Shown in pieces: positions 26,996 to 36,382 of a stretch of DNA of 64,000 nucleotides (positions are counted from its first letter, which is position 1; the number at the start of each line of letters is the position of its first letter). Origin of the DNA: Chitinibacter sp046530675 (lineage in GTDB: Bacteria > Pseudomonadota > Gammaproteobacteria > Burkholderiales > Chitinibacteraceae); contig NZ_CP172558.1 in NCBI RefSeq assembly GCF_046530675.1, positions 1,984,001 to 2,048,000 on the forward strand, in the 5' to 3' direction. A model generated the notes under the pieces. It had not been told where the DNA came from, did no database searches, and saw only the letters and a list, made by a program, of their open reading frames with translations. The position numbers and the translations under genes were made by a program.

Positions 26996-29023
26996 ATGTT
27001 CCAGATGAATCGTTGGGCACTGGCGGCAATTCCTGCTCTGATTTGCTCGATGCAGGTCATAGCAGCGCCAGCTTGGAATAGCACGACTGTTTACACCGGC
27101 GGCGAAGTGGTGACTTATGCCGGTAAAGATTACAAAGCCAAATGGTGGACGCAAGGTAACGTGCCTGGCACCGAGCAATGGGGGCCTTGGGAGTTGCAAG
27201 CGACTTCAAGTGCGACTCCGGCACCGACTGCGACACCTGTGGTAACTGCAAGCCCAACGAGCGCACCCACCGCGACGCCAGTTGTCACTGCGACACCAAA
27301 ACCAACAGCGACACCTGTGGTGACGGCAGCGCCAACTGCAACGCCGACCACTGCACCAACAGCAACACCAACTGCCGTTCCGACTGCGACGCCTGCCGGT
27401 AGCTGCTCAGCAGCGGCCTGGAACAGCGCAACCGCCTATAGCGGCGGCCAGAGCGTCAGCTACAACGGCCGTACTTACAAAGCGCAGTGGTGGACTCAGG
27501 GCGAACAGCCAAACCTGAATACCGGCTCGGGCAAACCGTGGCTGGATATGGGCGCTTGTGGCCCAACGCCAGCGCCAACCGCAACACCGACAGCGACGCC
27601 AGTACCAACCCCAACTGCAGTGCCAACAGCGACTCCATTGCCAACTGCGACGCCGGTTCCAACCGCAACGCCTGTGGTGACTGCGACTCCAGTTCCAACG
27701 GCTACGCCAGCAGCGACAGCAACACCAGCTCCGGCTGCTGCATACAAACCGCAAATCACCTTTGTTGCTGCGCCTGCGGGTTATCCTAGCGATGCGCAAA
27801 TGACGACTGCCGAAAATGCGCTGGCTAGTCAGGTCGGAACAGATGCCCAGACGCTGGCTCGTATCCGCGCCGCGCTGCGCGTCCTGCCTGATAGCGAAGT
27901 TGAAGCCGTTGTACCAGGCCGTGCTGCAAATCCGGACAATGCCAAACGCGTTGAGCGCATCCTGCCACAGAGCTTGTTTGACCAGTTGCTGCCGGTTCGT
28001 CACGTCAAATACACCTACACCAACCTGCTGCGCGGCGTAGCCAAGTTCCCAGCGTACTGCGACAACTACAGCGATGGCCGTGATGCCGACGCGATCTGTC
28101 GCAAACTGCTGGCGACTTCGCTGGCTCACTTCACGCAGGAAACCGGTGCAAGCTGGGCGACACTGACTCCGGCCGGTGCCAAGGCTTATCCGGATAACTA
28201 CAATCCAGTGCTGGCGACCATGCCGCAGGACACGCCAATTCCGACCTGGAACCAGGCGCTGTGGTATCTGCGCGAAATGGGTTACAACGAAGGTTCGGCA
28301 GTTGGTGCTTATCAGGATTGCTTCCGCGGTTCGGGCAGCTCGATCTTCTCGATCTTCTATCCATGCGCGCAAAACGCCCAGGGTCAGTTCCTTGACTACT
28401 TCGGTCGTGGCTCCAAACAGCTGTCGTACAACTACAACTACGGCCCATTCAGCAAATCGCTGTACGGTGACGTGAATGTGTTGCTCGATAATCCGGGTCG
28501 TGTTGCCGATACCTGGCTGAACTTCGCGTCGGCAGTCTGGTTCGCGGTTTACCCGCAATCGCCAAAACCGCCGATGACTTGGGTGGTTGACGGCACATGG
28601 CAGCCGAACGCCTACGATCAGTCGCAAGGTCTGTTGCCAGGCTTTGGCGCAACCATCAACATCATCAACGGTGGTATCGAGTGCGGCGGCGGTTCTGATG
28701 TTCAGCAGGCGAAAAACCGCATTGCTGCGTACAAGCAGTATGCCGCCTTGTTGAATGTGCCGATTGGTGACGAAAGCCTGTTGTCGTGCAAAAACATGCG
28801 TCCGTTCTCGGATGGTTCGGCTGCTGCGACCAAGACTTACCTCGATAAAAACTGGGGTTACAACGCCAACAATCCGAACGGCGTGAGCTGGGCTTGTTCG
28901 CTGGTTAACTACCAGACACCGTTCTCGCTGGCTGTGCCTGGCGAGTACAAACAGTGTGTCGACTACATGTTCCGTGGTCAGGTCAAATACAACGGCCAGA
29001 TCGTGATCGACAATACCAAGTAA
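26996..29023 (+). CDS. Secreted chitinase, GH19, with two chitin-binding modules
   Basis: Endo-acting chitinase exported by a signal peptide (1-23, ending CSMQVIA). Domain order in the 675 residues: chitin-binding CBM5/12-type module (about 26-70, AWNSTTVYTGGEVVTY...AKWWTQG), a Thr/Ala/Pro linker of TATP-like repeats (72-138), a second CBM5/12 (140-185, same AW...Y.GG...Y...WWTQG pattern), a second TATP linker (187-247) and a GH19 catalytic domain. The GH19 domain shows HFTQETGAS (catalytic Glu) and the family block YFGRGSKQLSYNYNYGPFS. The start has GGAGAG upstream. A strong terminator follows, so it is monocistronic. Confidence 0.93.
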   Translation: MFQMNRWALAAIPALICSMQVIAAPAWNSTTVYTGGEVVTYAGKDYKAKWWTQGNVPGTEQWGPWELQATSSATPAPTATPVVTASPTSAPTATPVVTATPKPTATPVVTAAPTATPTTAPTATPTAVPTATPAGSCSAAAWNSATAYSGGQSVSYNGRTYKAQWWTQGEQPNLNTGSGKPWLDMGACGPTPAPTATPTATPVPTPTAVPTATPLPTATPVPTATPVVTATPVPTATPAATATPAPAAAYKPQITFVAAPAGYPSDAQMTTAENALASQVGTDAQTLARIRAALRVLPDSEVEAVVPGRAANPDNAKRVERILPQSLFDQLLPVRHVKYTYTNLLRGVAKFPAYCDNYSDGRDADAICRKLLATSLAHFTQETGASWATLTPAGAKAYPDNYNPVLATMPQDTPIPTWNQALWYLREMGYNEGSAVGAYQDCFRGSGSSIFSIFYPCAQNAQGQFLDYFGRGSKQLSYNYNYGPFSKSLYGDVNVLLDNPGRVADTWLNFASAVWFAVYPQSPKPPMTWVVDGTWQPNAYDQSQGLLPGFGATINIINGGIECGGGSDVQQAKNRIAAYKQYAALLNVPIGDESLLSCKNMRPFSDGSAAATKTYLDKNWGYNANNPNGVSWACSLVNYQTPFSLAVPGEYKQCVDYMFRGQVKYNGQIVIDNTK

Positions 29024-29041
29024 TCACTCCGGTATTTGATG

Positions 29042-29074
29042 AAAAAACGGCAGCCTAGGCTGCCGTTTTTTTTT
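29042..29074 (+). terminator. Rho-independent terminator after chitinase
   Basis: AAAAAACGGCAGCC, loop TA, GGCTGCCGTTTTTT with an extended T run. Confidence 0.92.
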
Positions 29075-29253
29075 GCATTGTGGTTTGGAGTTTTATCTGG
29101 GTATTGCTCTGTATGTACTTTCAATATTGGTTTCTGTGGGTATACGTGCCACGGTATTGTTTTTGATCGGATTTGCCTGCCGTAATTACCCGTCGCGCTC
29201 TTTGTCCTTTGTCGCTTAGAATCAGTTTCACTTCCTTTTACGATAGCCATGCC

Positions 29254-31083
29254 ATGTTTTCATTATTTGAAAAACTGATTCAGCCTTATCCCGATCAAAT
29301 GCCACAGTTGCCAACGAGTTTTCTGGGCTTTGTCTGGCGTTGCACGCACGGCATGCGGCTTTATATTGCGCTGCTGGCGCTGTTTACCGCGCTGTGCGGG
29401 GCGTTTGAAGCGTTGCTCTACAGTATGCTGGGCAATGTGGTTGAATGGCTGAGCCTCACATCACCGAGCCTGCTGTGGCAAAACGAAAAACACAATCTGC
29501 TGCTCCTGCTCGGGATTTTATGCGCCAGCCCGTTGCTGATTGCGCTGCAAACGCTGATCAAGCATCAGGCGCTGGCGGGCAATTTTCCGATGCGTTTGCG
29601 CTGGCAATTTCATCGCCAGATGCTCGGCCAGAGCATGAGTTTTTATCAGGACGAATTTGCCGGGCGTATTTCGGCCAAAGTGATGCAAACCGCGCTGGCC
29701 GTGCGCGATACTGTACTGACGACGACCGATATTCTGGTTTTCGTGACGATTTACTTTGTCACTATGGCGGCGGTGGCTGGCGGTTTTGATCTGCGGCTGA
29801 TGCTGCCATTTTTTGCCTGGTTGGCGCTGTATATCGTTGCGATGATCTATTTTGTGCCGCGCCTGAGCCGCGTTTCGCGCGCGCAGGCAGACGCCAGATC
29901 ATTAATGACCGGCCGGATTACCGACGCGTACACCAATATCAGCACGGTCAAGCTGTTCTCGCATACGCAGCGCGAAGCGAGTTTTGTGAAGTCGGCAATG
30001 AAGGAGTTCATGCACACCGTCCACGGCCAGATGCGGCTGGTGAGCTTGTTCGAGATCACCAACCATATTCTGAGCATGTTGCTGATCGCCTCGACGGCCG
30101 GGGCGGTGCTGTATTTGTGGACGCAGGGCGAGGTGGGTGTTGGCGCAGTGGCTGCCGCGACCGCGATGGCGCTGCGCCTCAGTGGCATGTCGCACTGGAT
30201 TATGTGGGAAATGGCCGGCCTGTTTGAAAACATCGGCACGGTGCAGGATGGCATCAATACGCTATCCAAACCGTCAACGGTGCTCGACGCTGCGGACGCC
30301 AAGCCGCTGCAAGTGACGCAAGGGCTGATCGAGTTTGATCGGGTGTGTTTCAGTTATGGTCAGGGTCAGCAGGCGGTGATTGATCAATTGCAGCTGACGA
30401 TCAAACCCGGCGAGAAAATCGGTCTGGTTGGTCGCTCTGGTGCGGGCAAATCGACGATTGTGAATCTGCTACTGCGGTTTTACGATATTCAATCCGGCCA
30501 GATTCGCATCGACGGGCAAGACATTGCGCAGGTCACGCAAGACAGCTTGCGCCATCAGATCGGCATGGTCACGCAGGATACGTCTTTGCTGCATCGCTCG
30601 GTACGCGACAATATTCTGTACGGCCAGCCCGAAGCCAGCGAGGAAGCCATGATCCGCGCTGCGCAGCGCGCCGAAGTACATGATTTCATCAGTGGCCTGA
30701 GCGATCCGGCAGGGCGTAGCGGCTACGACGCGCATGTCGGCGAGCGCGGTGTGAAGCTGTCGGGCGGCCAGCGCCAGCGTATCGCGATTGCCCGCGTGAT
30801 TTTAAAAGACGCACCGATTCTGCTGCTCGACGAAGCGACCAGCGCGCTCGACTCCGAAGTCGAAGCCGCCATTCAGGCCAGCCTCTATACGCTGATGGAA
30901 GGCAAAACCGTCGTCGCCATCGCGCATCGATTATCGACAATTATGGCGATGGACAGGCTGATCGTGCTTGATCAGGGGCGTATTGTTGAGCAAGGCACCC
31001 ACGCCGAACTGCTCGCGCATAATGGCATCTACGCCCGACTGTGGGCGCATCAGAGCGGCGGCTTTCTGGGTGAAGAGGCTTGA
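29254..31083 (+). CDS. ABC transporter, fused membrane and ATPase domains (exporter type)
   Basis: 609 residues: an exporter-type transmembrane domain with six helices (about 25-330) followed by a nucleotide-binding domain with Walker A GRSGAGKST, Q-loop near GMVTQDTSLL, signature LSGGQRQR and Walker B ILLLDEATSALD. It is a half-transporter expected to homodimerise. General likeness is to MsbA/multidrug exporters; the substrate is unknown. I start at 29254 (MFSLFEKLIQ), although no SD is obvious; an upstream frame adds 27 unlikely residues. Confidence 0.88.
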   Translation: MFSLFEKLIQPYPDQMPQLPTSFLGFVWRCTHGMRLYIALLALFTALCGAFEALLYSMLGNVVEWLSLTSPSLLWQNEKHNLLLLLGILCASPLLIALQTLIKHQALAGNFPMRLRWQFHRQMLGQSMSFYQDEFAGRISAKVMQTALAVRDTVLTTTDILVFVTIYFVTMAAVAGGFDLRLMLPFFAWLALYIVAMIYFVPRLSRVSRAQADARSLMTGRITDAYTNISTVKLFSHTQREASFVKSAMKEFMHTVHGQMRLVSLFEITNHILSMLLIASTAGAVLYLWTQGEVGVGAVAAATAMALRLSGMSHWIMWEMAGLFENIGTVQDGINTLSKPSTVLDAADAKPLQVTQGLIEFDRVCFSYGQGQQAVIDQLQLTIKPGEKIGLVGRSGAGKSTIVNLLLRFYDIQSGQIRIDGQDIAQVTQDSLRHQIGMVTQDTSLLHRSVRDNILYGQPEASEEAMIRAAQRAEVHDFISGLSDPAGRSGYDAHVGERGVKLSGGQRQRIAIARVILKDAPILLLDEATSALDSEVEAAIQASLYTLMEGKTVVAIAHRLSTIMAMDRLIVLDQGRIVEQGTHAELLAHNGIYARLWAHQSGGFLGEEA

Positions 31084-31106
31084 TGAGCGCGGTTTCACGA
31101 AGAGAT

Positions 31107-31137
31107 AAAAGCCCACTTTAACAGTGGGCTTTTTTTC
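31107..31137. terminator. Terminator after ABC exporter gene
   Basis: AAAAGCCCACT, loop TTAAC, AGTGGGCTTTT plus T run. It also faces the small minus-strand ORF at 31155. Confidence 0.88.
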
Positions 31138-31154
31138 TGATTCGGACATTGCGC

Positions 31155-31229
31155 TTAACGCTTGGTCGGGAATCGTGCTGCGACGTAAACGTCCAGAAAT
31201 TGGCTCATTTGTTTGAACAGCTTTCTCAT
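31155..31229 (-). CDS. Possible 24-residue small protein
   Basis: The frame MRKLFKQMSQFLDVYVAARF... ends TKR and is preceded by CAGGAG six bases before the ATG. It is basic and could form one amphipathic helix. A terminator hairpin lies just past its stop. I recognise no family; support is the SD, the helix pattern and the terminator only. Confidence 0.4.
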   Translation of the reverse strand: MRKLFKQMSQFLDVYVAARFPTKR

Positions 31230-31393
31230 GGCGATGCTCCTGTTGCTGATGTGATGTCGTAAGCATAATGGCCACAGGCTTGCCTTGGCTGCGAACTATT
31301 ACCCAACAGGGATGGCATTATTGCCATTCTATATACGTTGTGCGGTATATTGCTGTGCGTTATGTTTATCAGTGCTTGGCGAGATATACCCTG

Positions 31394-31762
31394 TTATTCG
31401 TGTAGCACCAGCGCCAAAACGCGCCTATCCTCGGCGACCAGCACATTGAAAGTACGGCATAGCGCGCCGGTTCCCATCGTGTCGACGCCAATCAACTTGC
31501 TCGACAGTGCCGCGTACAGTTTCGGGTGCGGAAACTGGATCGTCGATCCGGTGCCGAGCAAGACCAGCTCGGGTTGATAGTCGAGCAGCGCGGCAAAATC
31601 TTCTTCCGTCAGATCGTTAAAACTCGTTGGCCGCCAGCTGTGAACTGCGTCGGGCAAGACCAGCAGGCTGCCGACAAAACGCTCCTGATTGACGTGCACG
31701 GATTCGTGATCGTAAGCGGTGATCTGGTTCAGATGATCGACTTTGGACTGGTGCAATTTCAT
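31394..31762 (-). CDS. Mth938-like (DUF498) domain protein
   Basis: 122 residues of the Mth938/NDUFAF3 fold: LLVLPDAVHSW, LLGTGSTIQFPHPKLYAALSS and IGVDTMGTGALCRTFNVL. The human relative NDUFAF3 helps assemble complex I, but the bacterial role is unknown. It is divergent from alaA, with 149 bp between the starts. A TATACCC heptamer lies three bases beyond its stop codon. Confidence 0.85.
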   Translation of the reverse strand: MKLHQSKVDHLNQITAYDHESVHVNQERFVGSLLVLPDAVHSWRPTSFNDLTEEDFAALLDYQPELVLLGTGSTIQFPHPKLYAALSSKLIGVDTMGTGALCRTFNVLVAEDRRVLALVLHE

Positions 31763-31911
31763 GATGCGCTCTTCATTTTGGGTTTTGCGTATTTTAAATC
31801 ATTGCAAAAGCGCTGTGCTGTGCGATTTGATACGCAATTGTTTGTTCAGAATCGGCAATGTTTCGATAGAATACGGGTTTTCCCTGAAAAATCTTTGCGC
31901 GGGCCACACTG

Positions 31912-33156
31912 ATGGAAGCCATCCTCAAATCGAATAAGTTACTCAACGTCTGTTACGAAATTCGCGGGCCGATTCCGGAGCGAGCGCGGCAGATGGAAGA
32001 AGACGGCCATCGCATCATCAAGCTCAATATTGGCAATCTGGCGACCTTCGGTTTCGAGCCGCCCGAAGAAGTGGTGCAGGATGTCATCCGCAATCTGGCC
32101 AACGCTGCAGGTTATGTCGACAGCAAAGGTTTGTTCCCGGCGCGTAAAGCGGTGATGCATTACACGCAGCAAAAAAACATCAAGGATGTCACCGTTGATG
32201 ACATCTACATCGGCAATGGCGCGTCCGAGCTGATCGTGATGAGCATGCAGGCGCTGCTCAATAATGGCGACGAAGTGTTGGTGCCGATGCCTGATTATCC
32301 GCTGTGGACTGCTGCGGTGAGCCTGGCCGGTGGCAAACCGCGTCATTATTTGTGTGACGAAGCCAATCACTGGTATCCGTCAATCGACGATATGCGCGCC
32401 AAAATCACCGACAAGACGCGCGCGATTGTCGTAATCAACCCGAACAACCCGACCGGCGCACTGTACCCGGACGAATTGCTGCTGCAAATTGTCGATCTGG
32501 CGCGCGAATTCGGCCTGATCATTTATGCCGATGAAATTTACGACAAGGTGCTGTACGAAGGTGCAACGCACACGTCGATCGCTTCGATGGCCGATGACGT
32601 ATTGTTTGTAACGTTTAACGGACTGTCGAAAAACTACCGCGCCTGCGGCTATCGCGCCGGCTGGATGATCGTGTCGGGCAATAAAAAACCGGCCAAGGAT
32701 TATATCGAAGGGCTGAACATGCTCGCGACGATGCGACTGTGTGCCAATGTGCCTTCGCAATACGCGATTCAGACCGCGCTCGGTGGTTATCAGAGTATCG
32801 ATGATCTGGTGAAGGACGGTGGCCGTCTGACCAAGCAGCGCGATCTGGCGTACGAGATGCTCAGCGCGATTCCGGGCGTCAGCGTCGTCAAACCGAAAGC
32901 GGCCTTGTATATGTTCCCGAAACTTGACCCGGTGATTTATCCGGTCAGTGACGATCAGCAACTGATGCTCGAATTACTGACCGAGGAAAAAGTCCTGCTG
33001 GTGCAGGGTACCGGCTTTAACTGGCATCAGCCCGATCATTTCCGCGTGGTCTTCCTGCCAAATCACGACGATCTGGTCGATGCAATGAACCGCGTTGCCC
33101 GATTCCTGATGAATTGGCGCAAACGTCATGGCACGGGCGAGTTTGCCGGCAAGTAA
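31912..33156 (+). CDS. alaA: Alanine transaminase AlaA-type, PLP-dependent
   Basis: Class I aminotransferase making alanine from pyruvate and glutamate. 414 residues (E. coli AlaA 405). SKNYRACGYRAGW holds the PLP lysine (Lys240); INPNNPTGA and YADEIYDKV are the cofactor-binding segments. The N-terminus KSNKLLNVCYEIRGPI is typical of the AlaA branch. The ATG has only a weak SD. It stands 45 bp before hom; in related betaproteobacteria this aminotransferase, hom and thrC commonly lie together (family knowledge). Confidence 0.88.
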   Translation: MEAILKSNKLLNVCYEIRGPIPERARQMEEDGHRIIKLNIGNLATFGFEPPEEVVQDVIRNLANAAGYVDSKGLFPARKAVMHYTQQKNIKDVTVDDIYIGNGASELIVMSMQALLNNGDEVLVPMPDYPLWTAAVSLAGGKPRHYLCDEANHWYPSIDDMRAKITDKTRAIVVINPNNPTGALYPDELLLQIVDLAREFGLIIYADEIYDKVLYEGATHTSIASMADDVLFVTFNGLSKNYRACGYRAGWMIVSGNKKPAKDYIEGLNMLATMRLCANVPSQYAIQTALGGYQSIDDLVKDGGRLTKQRDLAYEMLSAIPGVSVVKPKAALYMFPKLDPVIYPVSDDQQLMLELLTEEKVLLVQGTGFNWHQPDHFRVVFLPNHDDLVDAMNRVARFLMNWRKRHGTGEFAGK

Positions 33157-33201
33157 CAATATTCAGACAAAAATTCAATATCAATTAATGGACTCAAAGC
33201 A

Positions 33202-34509
33202 ATGAAAGCAATCAATGTTGGCCTGTGTGGCGTGGGGACTGTAGGTGGCGGTACTGCCACCGTTTTGAAGCGCAACGGCGAAGAAATCGCCCGCCGTGCC
33301 GGTCGTCCGATTGTCGTGACGATGGCAGCTAACCGTGACCTGGCGCGCGCGCGCGAATTCGTCGGTGAAGGCGTGGCTCTGACTGATAACGCGATGGATG
33401 TGGTGAACAATCCCGACATCGACATCGTCGTTGAATTGATCGGCGGTACAACCATCGCCAAAGATCTGGTGCTGGCCGCAATCGAAAATGGCAAGCACGT
33501 TGTGACTGCCAACAAAAAACTGATCGCCGAATATGGCAATGAAATTTTCGCCAAAGCGCAGGCAAAAGGCGTTATCGTCGCGTTTGAAGCGGCAGTCGCT
33601 GGTGGCATCCCGGTGATCAAAGCGCTGCGTGAAGGCCTGACCGCCAACAAAATCGAATGGGTGGCCGGCATTATCAATGGCACATCGAACTTCATCCTGA
33701 CCGAAATGCGCGACAAAGGCTCGGCGTTTGCCGACGTATTGGCCGAAGCGCAACGCCTCGGTTACGCCGAAGCCGATCCGACTTTCGATATCGAAGGTCA
33801 CGACGCCGCGCACAAGCTGACGATCATGAGCGCGATTGCCTTTGGTATTCCGGTGCAGTTCGACAAAGCGTATCTGGAAGGCATCAGCAAACTCGAAGCC
33901 GCCGATATCAAATACGCCGCCGAACTCGGCTACCGCATCAAATTGCTCGGCATGACCCGTCGCCGCGCTAACGGCATCGAATTGCGCGTATCGCCAACCT
34001 TGATCCCGGCTGGCCGCCTGATCGCCAATGTCGATGGCGTGATGAACGCCGTGCTGGTCAAAGGCGATGCTGTTGGTGCAACGATGTACTACGGCCCGGG
34101 TGCTGGCGCTGAGCCAACGGCGTCCTCAGTGATTGCTGACCTCGTTGACATCACTCGTCTGCACACCGCCGATCCGGAGCATCGCGTACCGCATCTGGCC
34201 TTCCAGCCAACAGCAATGGCGAATCTGCCTATCCTGCCAATTGACGAAGTCGAAACCTGCTACTACCTGCGTCTGAGCGTGAAAGATCAGCCGGGCGTAT
34301 TGGCAGAAATTACTTCCATCCTCGCTGATGGACAGATTTCGATTGACTCGATGCTGCAAAAACCGGCTGGCGACAAGACCGCTGAAGTCGTCATCGTGAC
34401 GCATACGGCGATTGAGAAAAACGTCAACGCCGCAATCGCCAAAATCGAATTGCTGCCAAGTACTAATGGCAAGGTTGTGAAGTTGCGTCTGGAACATTTA
34501 AACGGTTAA
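33202..34509 (+). CDS. hom: Homoserine dehydrogenase
   Basis: Reduces aspartate semialdehyde to homoserine for threonine and methionine synthesis. 435 residues: an NAD(P)-binding fold with GLCGVGTVGGGT at the N-terminus, the catalytic middle domain (AGIINGTSNFILTEM, EADPTFDIEG) and a C-terminal ACT domain from about 354 (YLRLSVKDQPGVLAEIT) for feedback control by threonine. There is no fused aspartokinase. It lies between alaA and thrC, but 281 bp with REP-like repeats separate it from thrC. Confidence 0.95.
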   Translation: MKAINVGLCGVGTVGGGTATVLKRNGEEIARRAGRPIVVTMAANRDLARAREFVGEGVALTDNAMDVVNNPDIDIVVELIGGTTIAKDLVLAAIENGKHVVTANKKLIAEYGNEIFAKAQAKGVIVAFEAAVAGGIPVIKALREGLTANKIEWVAGIINGTSNFILTEMRDKGSAFADVLAEAQRLGYAEADPTFDIEGHDAAHKLTIMSAIAFGIPVQFDKAYLEGISKLEAADIKYAAELGYRIKLLGMTRRRANGIELRVSPTLIPAGRLIANVDGVMNAVLVKGDAVGATMYYGPGAGAEPTASSVIADLVDITRLHTADPEHRVPHLAFQPTAMANLPILPIDEVETCYYLRLSVKDQPGVLAEITSILADGQISIDSMLQKPAGDKTAEVVIVTHTAIEKNVNAAIAKIELLPSTNGKVVKLRLEHLNG

Positions 34510-34514
34510 TCCAC

Positions 34515-34604
34515 GTAGGGCGTATTCGCCGCGAAGCGGCAATACGCCGGATAAGTGGATTTTAATGTATGGTGGCGTAATGCCTTCGGCGATTACGCCC
34601 TACG
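34515..34604. repeat. REP-like element 1 in hom-thrC gap
   Basis: Two nested hairpins, GGCGTATT...AATACGCC with GCCGC-GAA-GCGGC inside, and GGCGTAAT-GCC-TTC-GGC-GATTACGCC, bounded by GTAGGGCG and CGCCCTAC. This paired layout is typical of REP/BIME elements. Confidence 0.7.
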
Positions 34605-34647
34605 ACGTACCGTGGTCGCGGTTTGAAGCTTTATAACCAAGCGATCA

Positions 34648-34724
34648 TAGGGTGGGTTAGGCCGAAGTCCATAACCCACCATCCGCAATGAAAGGCGGGT
34701 TACGCTACGCTAACCCGCCCTACG
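34648..34724. repeat. REP-like element 2 in hom-thrC gap
   Basis: GGTGGGTTA...TAACCCACC and GGCGGGTTA-CGCTACGC-TAACCCGCC, bounded by TAGGG and CCCTACG. A second BIME-like pair of a related type, 43 bp after element 1. Confidence 0.7.
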
Positions 34725-34790
34725 TAGCGCAATACCCTGATGGGTATAAACACGCAGACCAATCATATAAATATCTACGGGCCTATACCC

Positions 34791-36224
34791 ATGAAATACA
34801 TTTCAACGCGCGGTGGCGTTGCGCCACAACAATTTAGCGATATCCTGCTTGGTGGCCTGATGGCTGATGGCGGTTTGTCGATTCCAGAATCGTACCCGCA
34901 ATTTACCACCGAGCAACTGGCCGAGATGGCCAAGTTGAGCTATCCAGACCTCGCTTTCGCGGTGATCCGTCATTTCGTCGACGATATTCCGGCTGATGAT
35001 CTGAAAGCGCTGATTGCAAAAACCTACACTGCAGCGGTTTACTGTAACGGTCGTAACGCGCAAGACGCCGCGCAAATCACGCCGATCATCAAGCTCGATG
35101 ACACGCTGGTGATTCAGGAATTGTCGAACGGCCCGACGCTGGCGTTCAAGGACATGGCGATGCAGTTGCTCGGCAATCTGTTCGAGTACGTGCTGGCGAA
35201 AAAGGGCGAGCAGGTCAATATTCTGGGCGCAACGTCGGGTGACACCGGTTCGGCGGCCGAATATGCGATGCGTGGCAAGAAAGGCGTCAACGTCTTTATG
35301 CTGTCGCCGTTCGGCAAAATGAGTCCGTTCCAGCGCGCGCAAATGTTCAGCTTGCAGGACGAAAACATTTTCAACTTGTCGGTGCATGGCTTCTTCGATG
35401 CCTGTCAGGACATCGTCAAGGACGTGAATAAAGACGCCGACTACAAAGCCAAATACAAAATCGGCGCGGTGAATTCGATCAACTGGGGTCGCATCGTTGC
35501 GCAAGTCGTGTATTACTTCAAAGGCTACTTCGCCGCTGCGAAAAACGTCGGCGATGTGGTTGATTTTTGTGTGCCGTCAGGCAATTTTGGCAATATCTGC
35601 GCTGGTCATATCGCGCGCCAGATGGGCTTGCCGATTGGTCAGCTGATCGTTGCGACCAATGAAAACGACGTGCTCGACGAATTCTTCAAAACCGGCGGTT
35701 ACCACCCGCGCGGTCTGGATCGCACTTACGAGACTTCAAGCCCGTCGATGGACATTACCAAGGCGTCGAATCTGGAGCGCTTTGTTTTCGATCTGGTTGG
35801 CCGCGACGCGAGCAAACTGGCTGCGATGTGGAAGTCAGTCGAAACCGGTGGTGGCTTTGAAATTGGTGCGGAATTGTTTGCGCAAATGCGCGACCAGTAT
35901 GGCTTTAAATCCGAAGCCAGCACGCATGCCGACCGTGTTGCGCATATCCGCGAAGTGTTCGAGAAGTTTGGTGTGCAGATCGACCCGCATACCGCCGATG
36001 GCTACAAGGCCGCCAAAGCGCATCGCCGCGATAACGTCGTCATGGTCATCATGGAAACCGCGCTGCCAGCGAAGTTTGAAACAACGATGGTCGAAGCGTT
36101 GAATCAGCCACCAGCGCGCCCGGCCGGTTTGGTCGGCCTCGAAGATCTGCCGCAGCGTTTTGACGCGATTGATGCTGATGCCGCCCAGATCAAAGCGTAT
36201 TTAGTCGAGCGTATTGCTCGCTAA
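34791..36224 (+). CDS. thrC: Threonine synthase
   Basis: PLP enzyme converting O-phosphohomoserine to threonine. 477 residues with the cofactor lysine in SNGPTLAFKDMAMQ (about Lys120), GATSGDTGSAAEYA for phosphate binding, and VPSGNFGNICAG. This is the long E. coli/yeast-like class. The start at 34791 (MKYISTRGG) agrees with the family; an in-frame ATG 51 bases earlier lies among GGGTATA words and is unlikely. A terminator follows. Confidence 0.95.
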   Translation: MKYISTRGGVAPQQFSDILLGGLMADGGLSIPESYPQFTTEQLAEMAKLSYPDLAFAVIRHFVDDIPADDLKALIAKTYTAAVYCNGRNAQDAAQITPIIKLDDTLVIQELSNGPTLAFKDMAMQLLGNLFEYVLAKKGEQVNILGATSGDTGSAAEYAMRGKKGVNVFMLSPFGKMSPFQRAQMFSLQDENIFNLSVHGFFDACQDIVKDVNKDADYKAKYKIGAVNSINWGRIVAQVVYYFKGYFAAAKNVGDVVDFCVPSGNFGNICAGHIARQMGLPIGQLIVATNENDVLDEFFKTGGYHPRGLDRTYETSSPSMDITKASNLERFVFDLVGRDASKLAAMWKSVETGGGFEIGAELFAQMRDQYGFKSEASTHADRVAHIREVFEKFGVQIDPHTADGYKAAKAHRRDNVVMVIMETALPAKFETTMVEALNQPPARPAGLVGLEDLPQRFDAIDADAAQIKAYLVERIAR

Positions 36225-36260
36225 GCCAATATTTGACTGATCTGTAGGGCAATACCCAAT

Positions 36261-36294
36261 AAAAAACCGCCAGTCTTCAAGCTGGCGGTTTTTT
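36261..36294. terminator. Terminator after thrC
   Basis: AAAAAACCGCCAG, eight-base loop, CTGGCGGTTTTTT. Confidence 0.92.
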
Positions 36295-36382
36295 ATTTCT
36301 GCTGGTTTTTCTCTGTATGGAGCGGCTTAAATTTTGAGACGGCGGCAGGAAATGCAAGAAGTTGATATGCCGGCATCATTTT

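Noticed and set aside
27200..27740. Tandem repeats of an ACxGC-type hexamer/nonamer, superficially like a repeat array
   Set aside because: They encode the two Thr/Ala/Pro linkers of the GH19 chitinase in frame; no spacers or palindromes as in CRISPR.
27407..28627. 406-codon open frame on the minus strand opposite the chitinase
   Set aside because: Composition bias from the chitinase codons; Arg/Trp/Cys-rich translation with no motif, and the plus-strand gene is clear.
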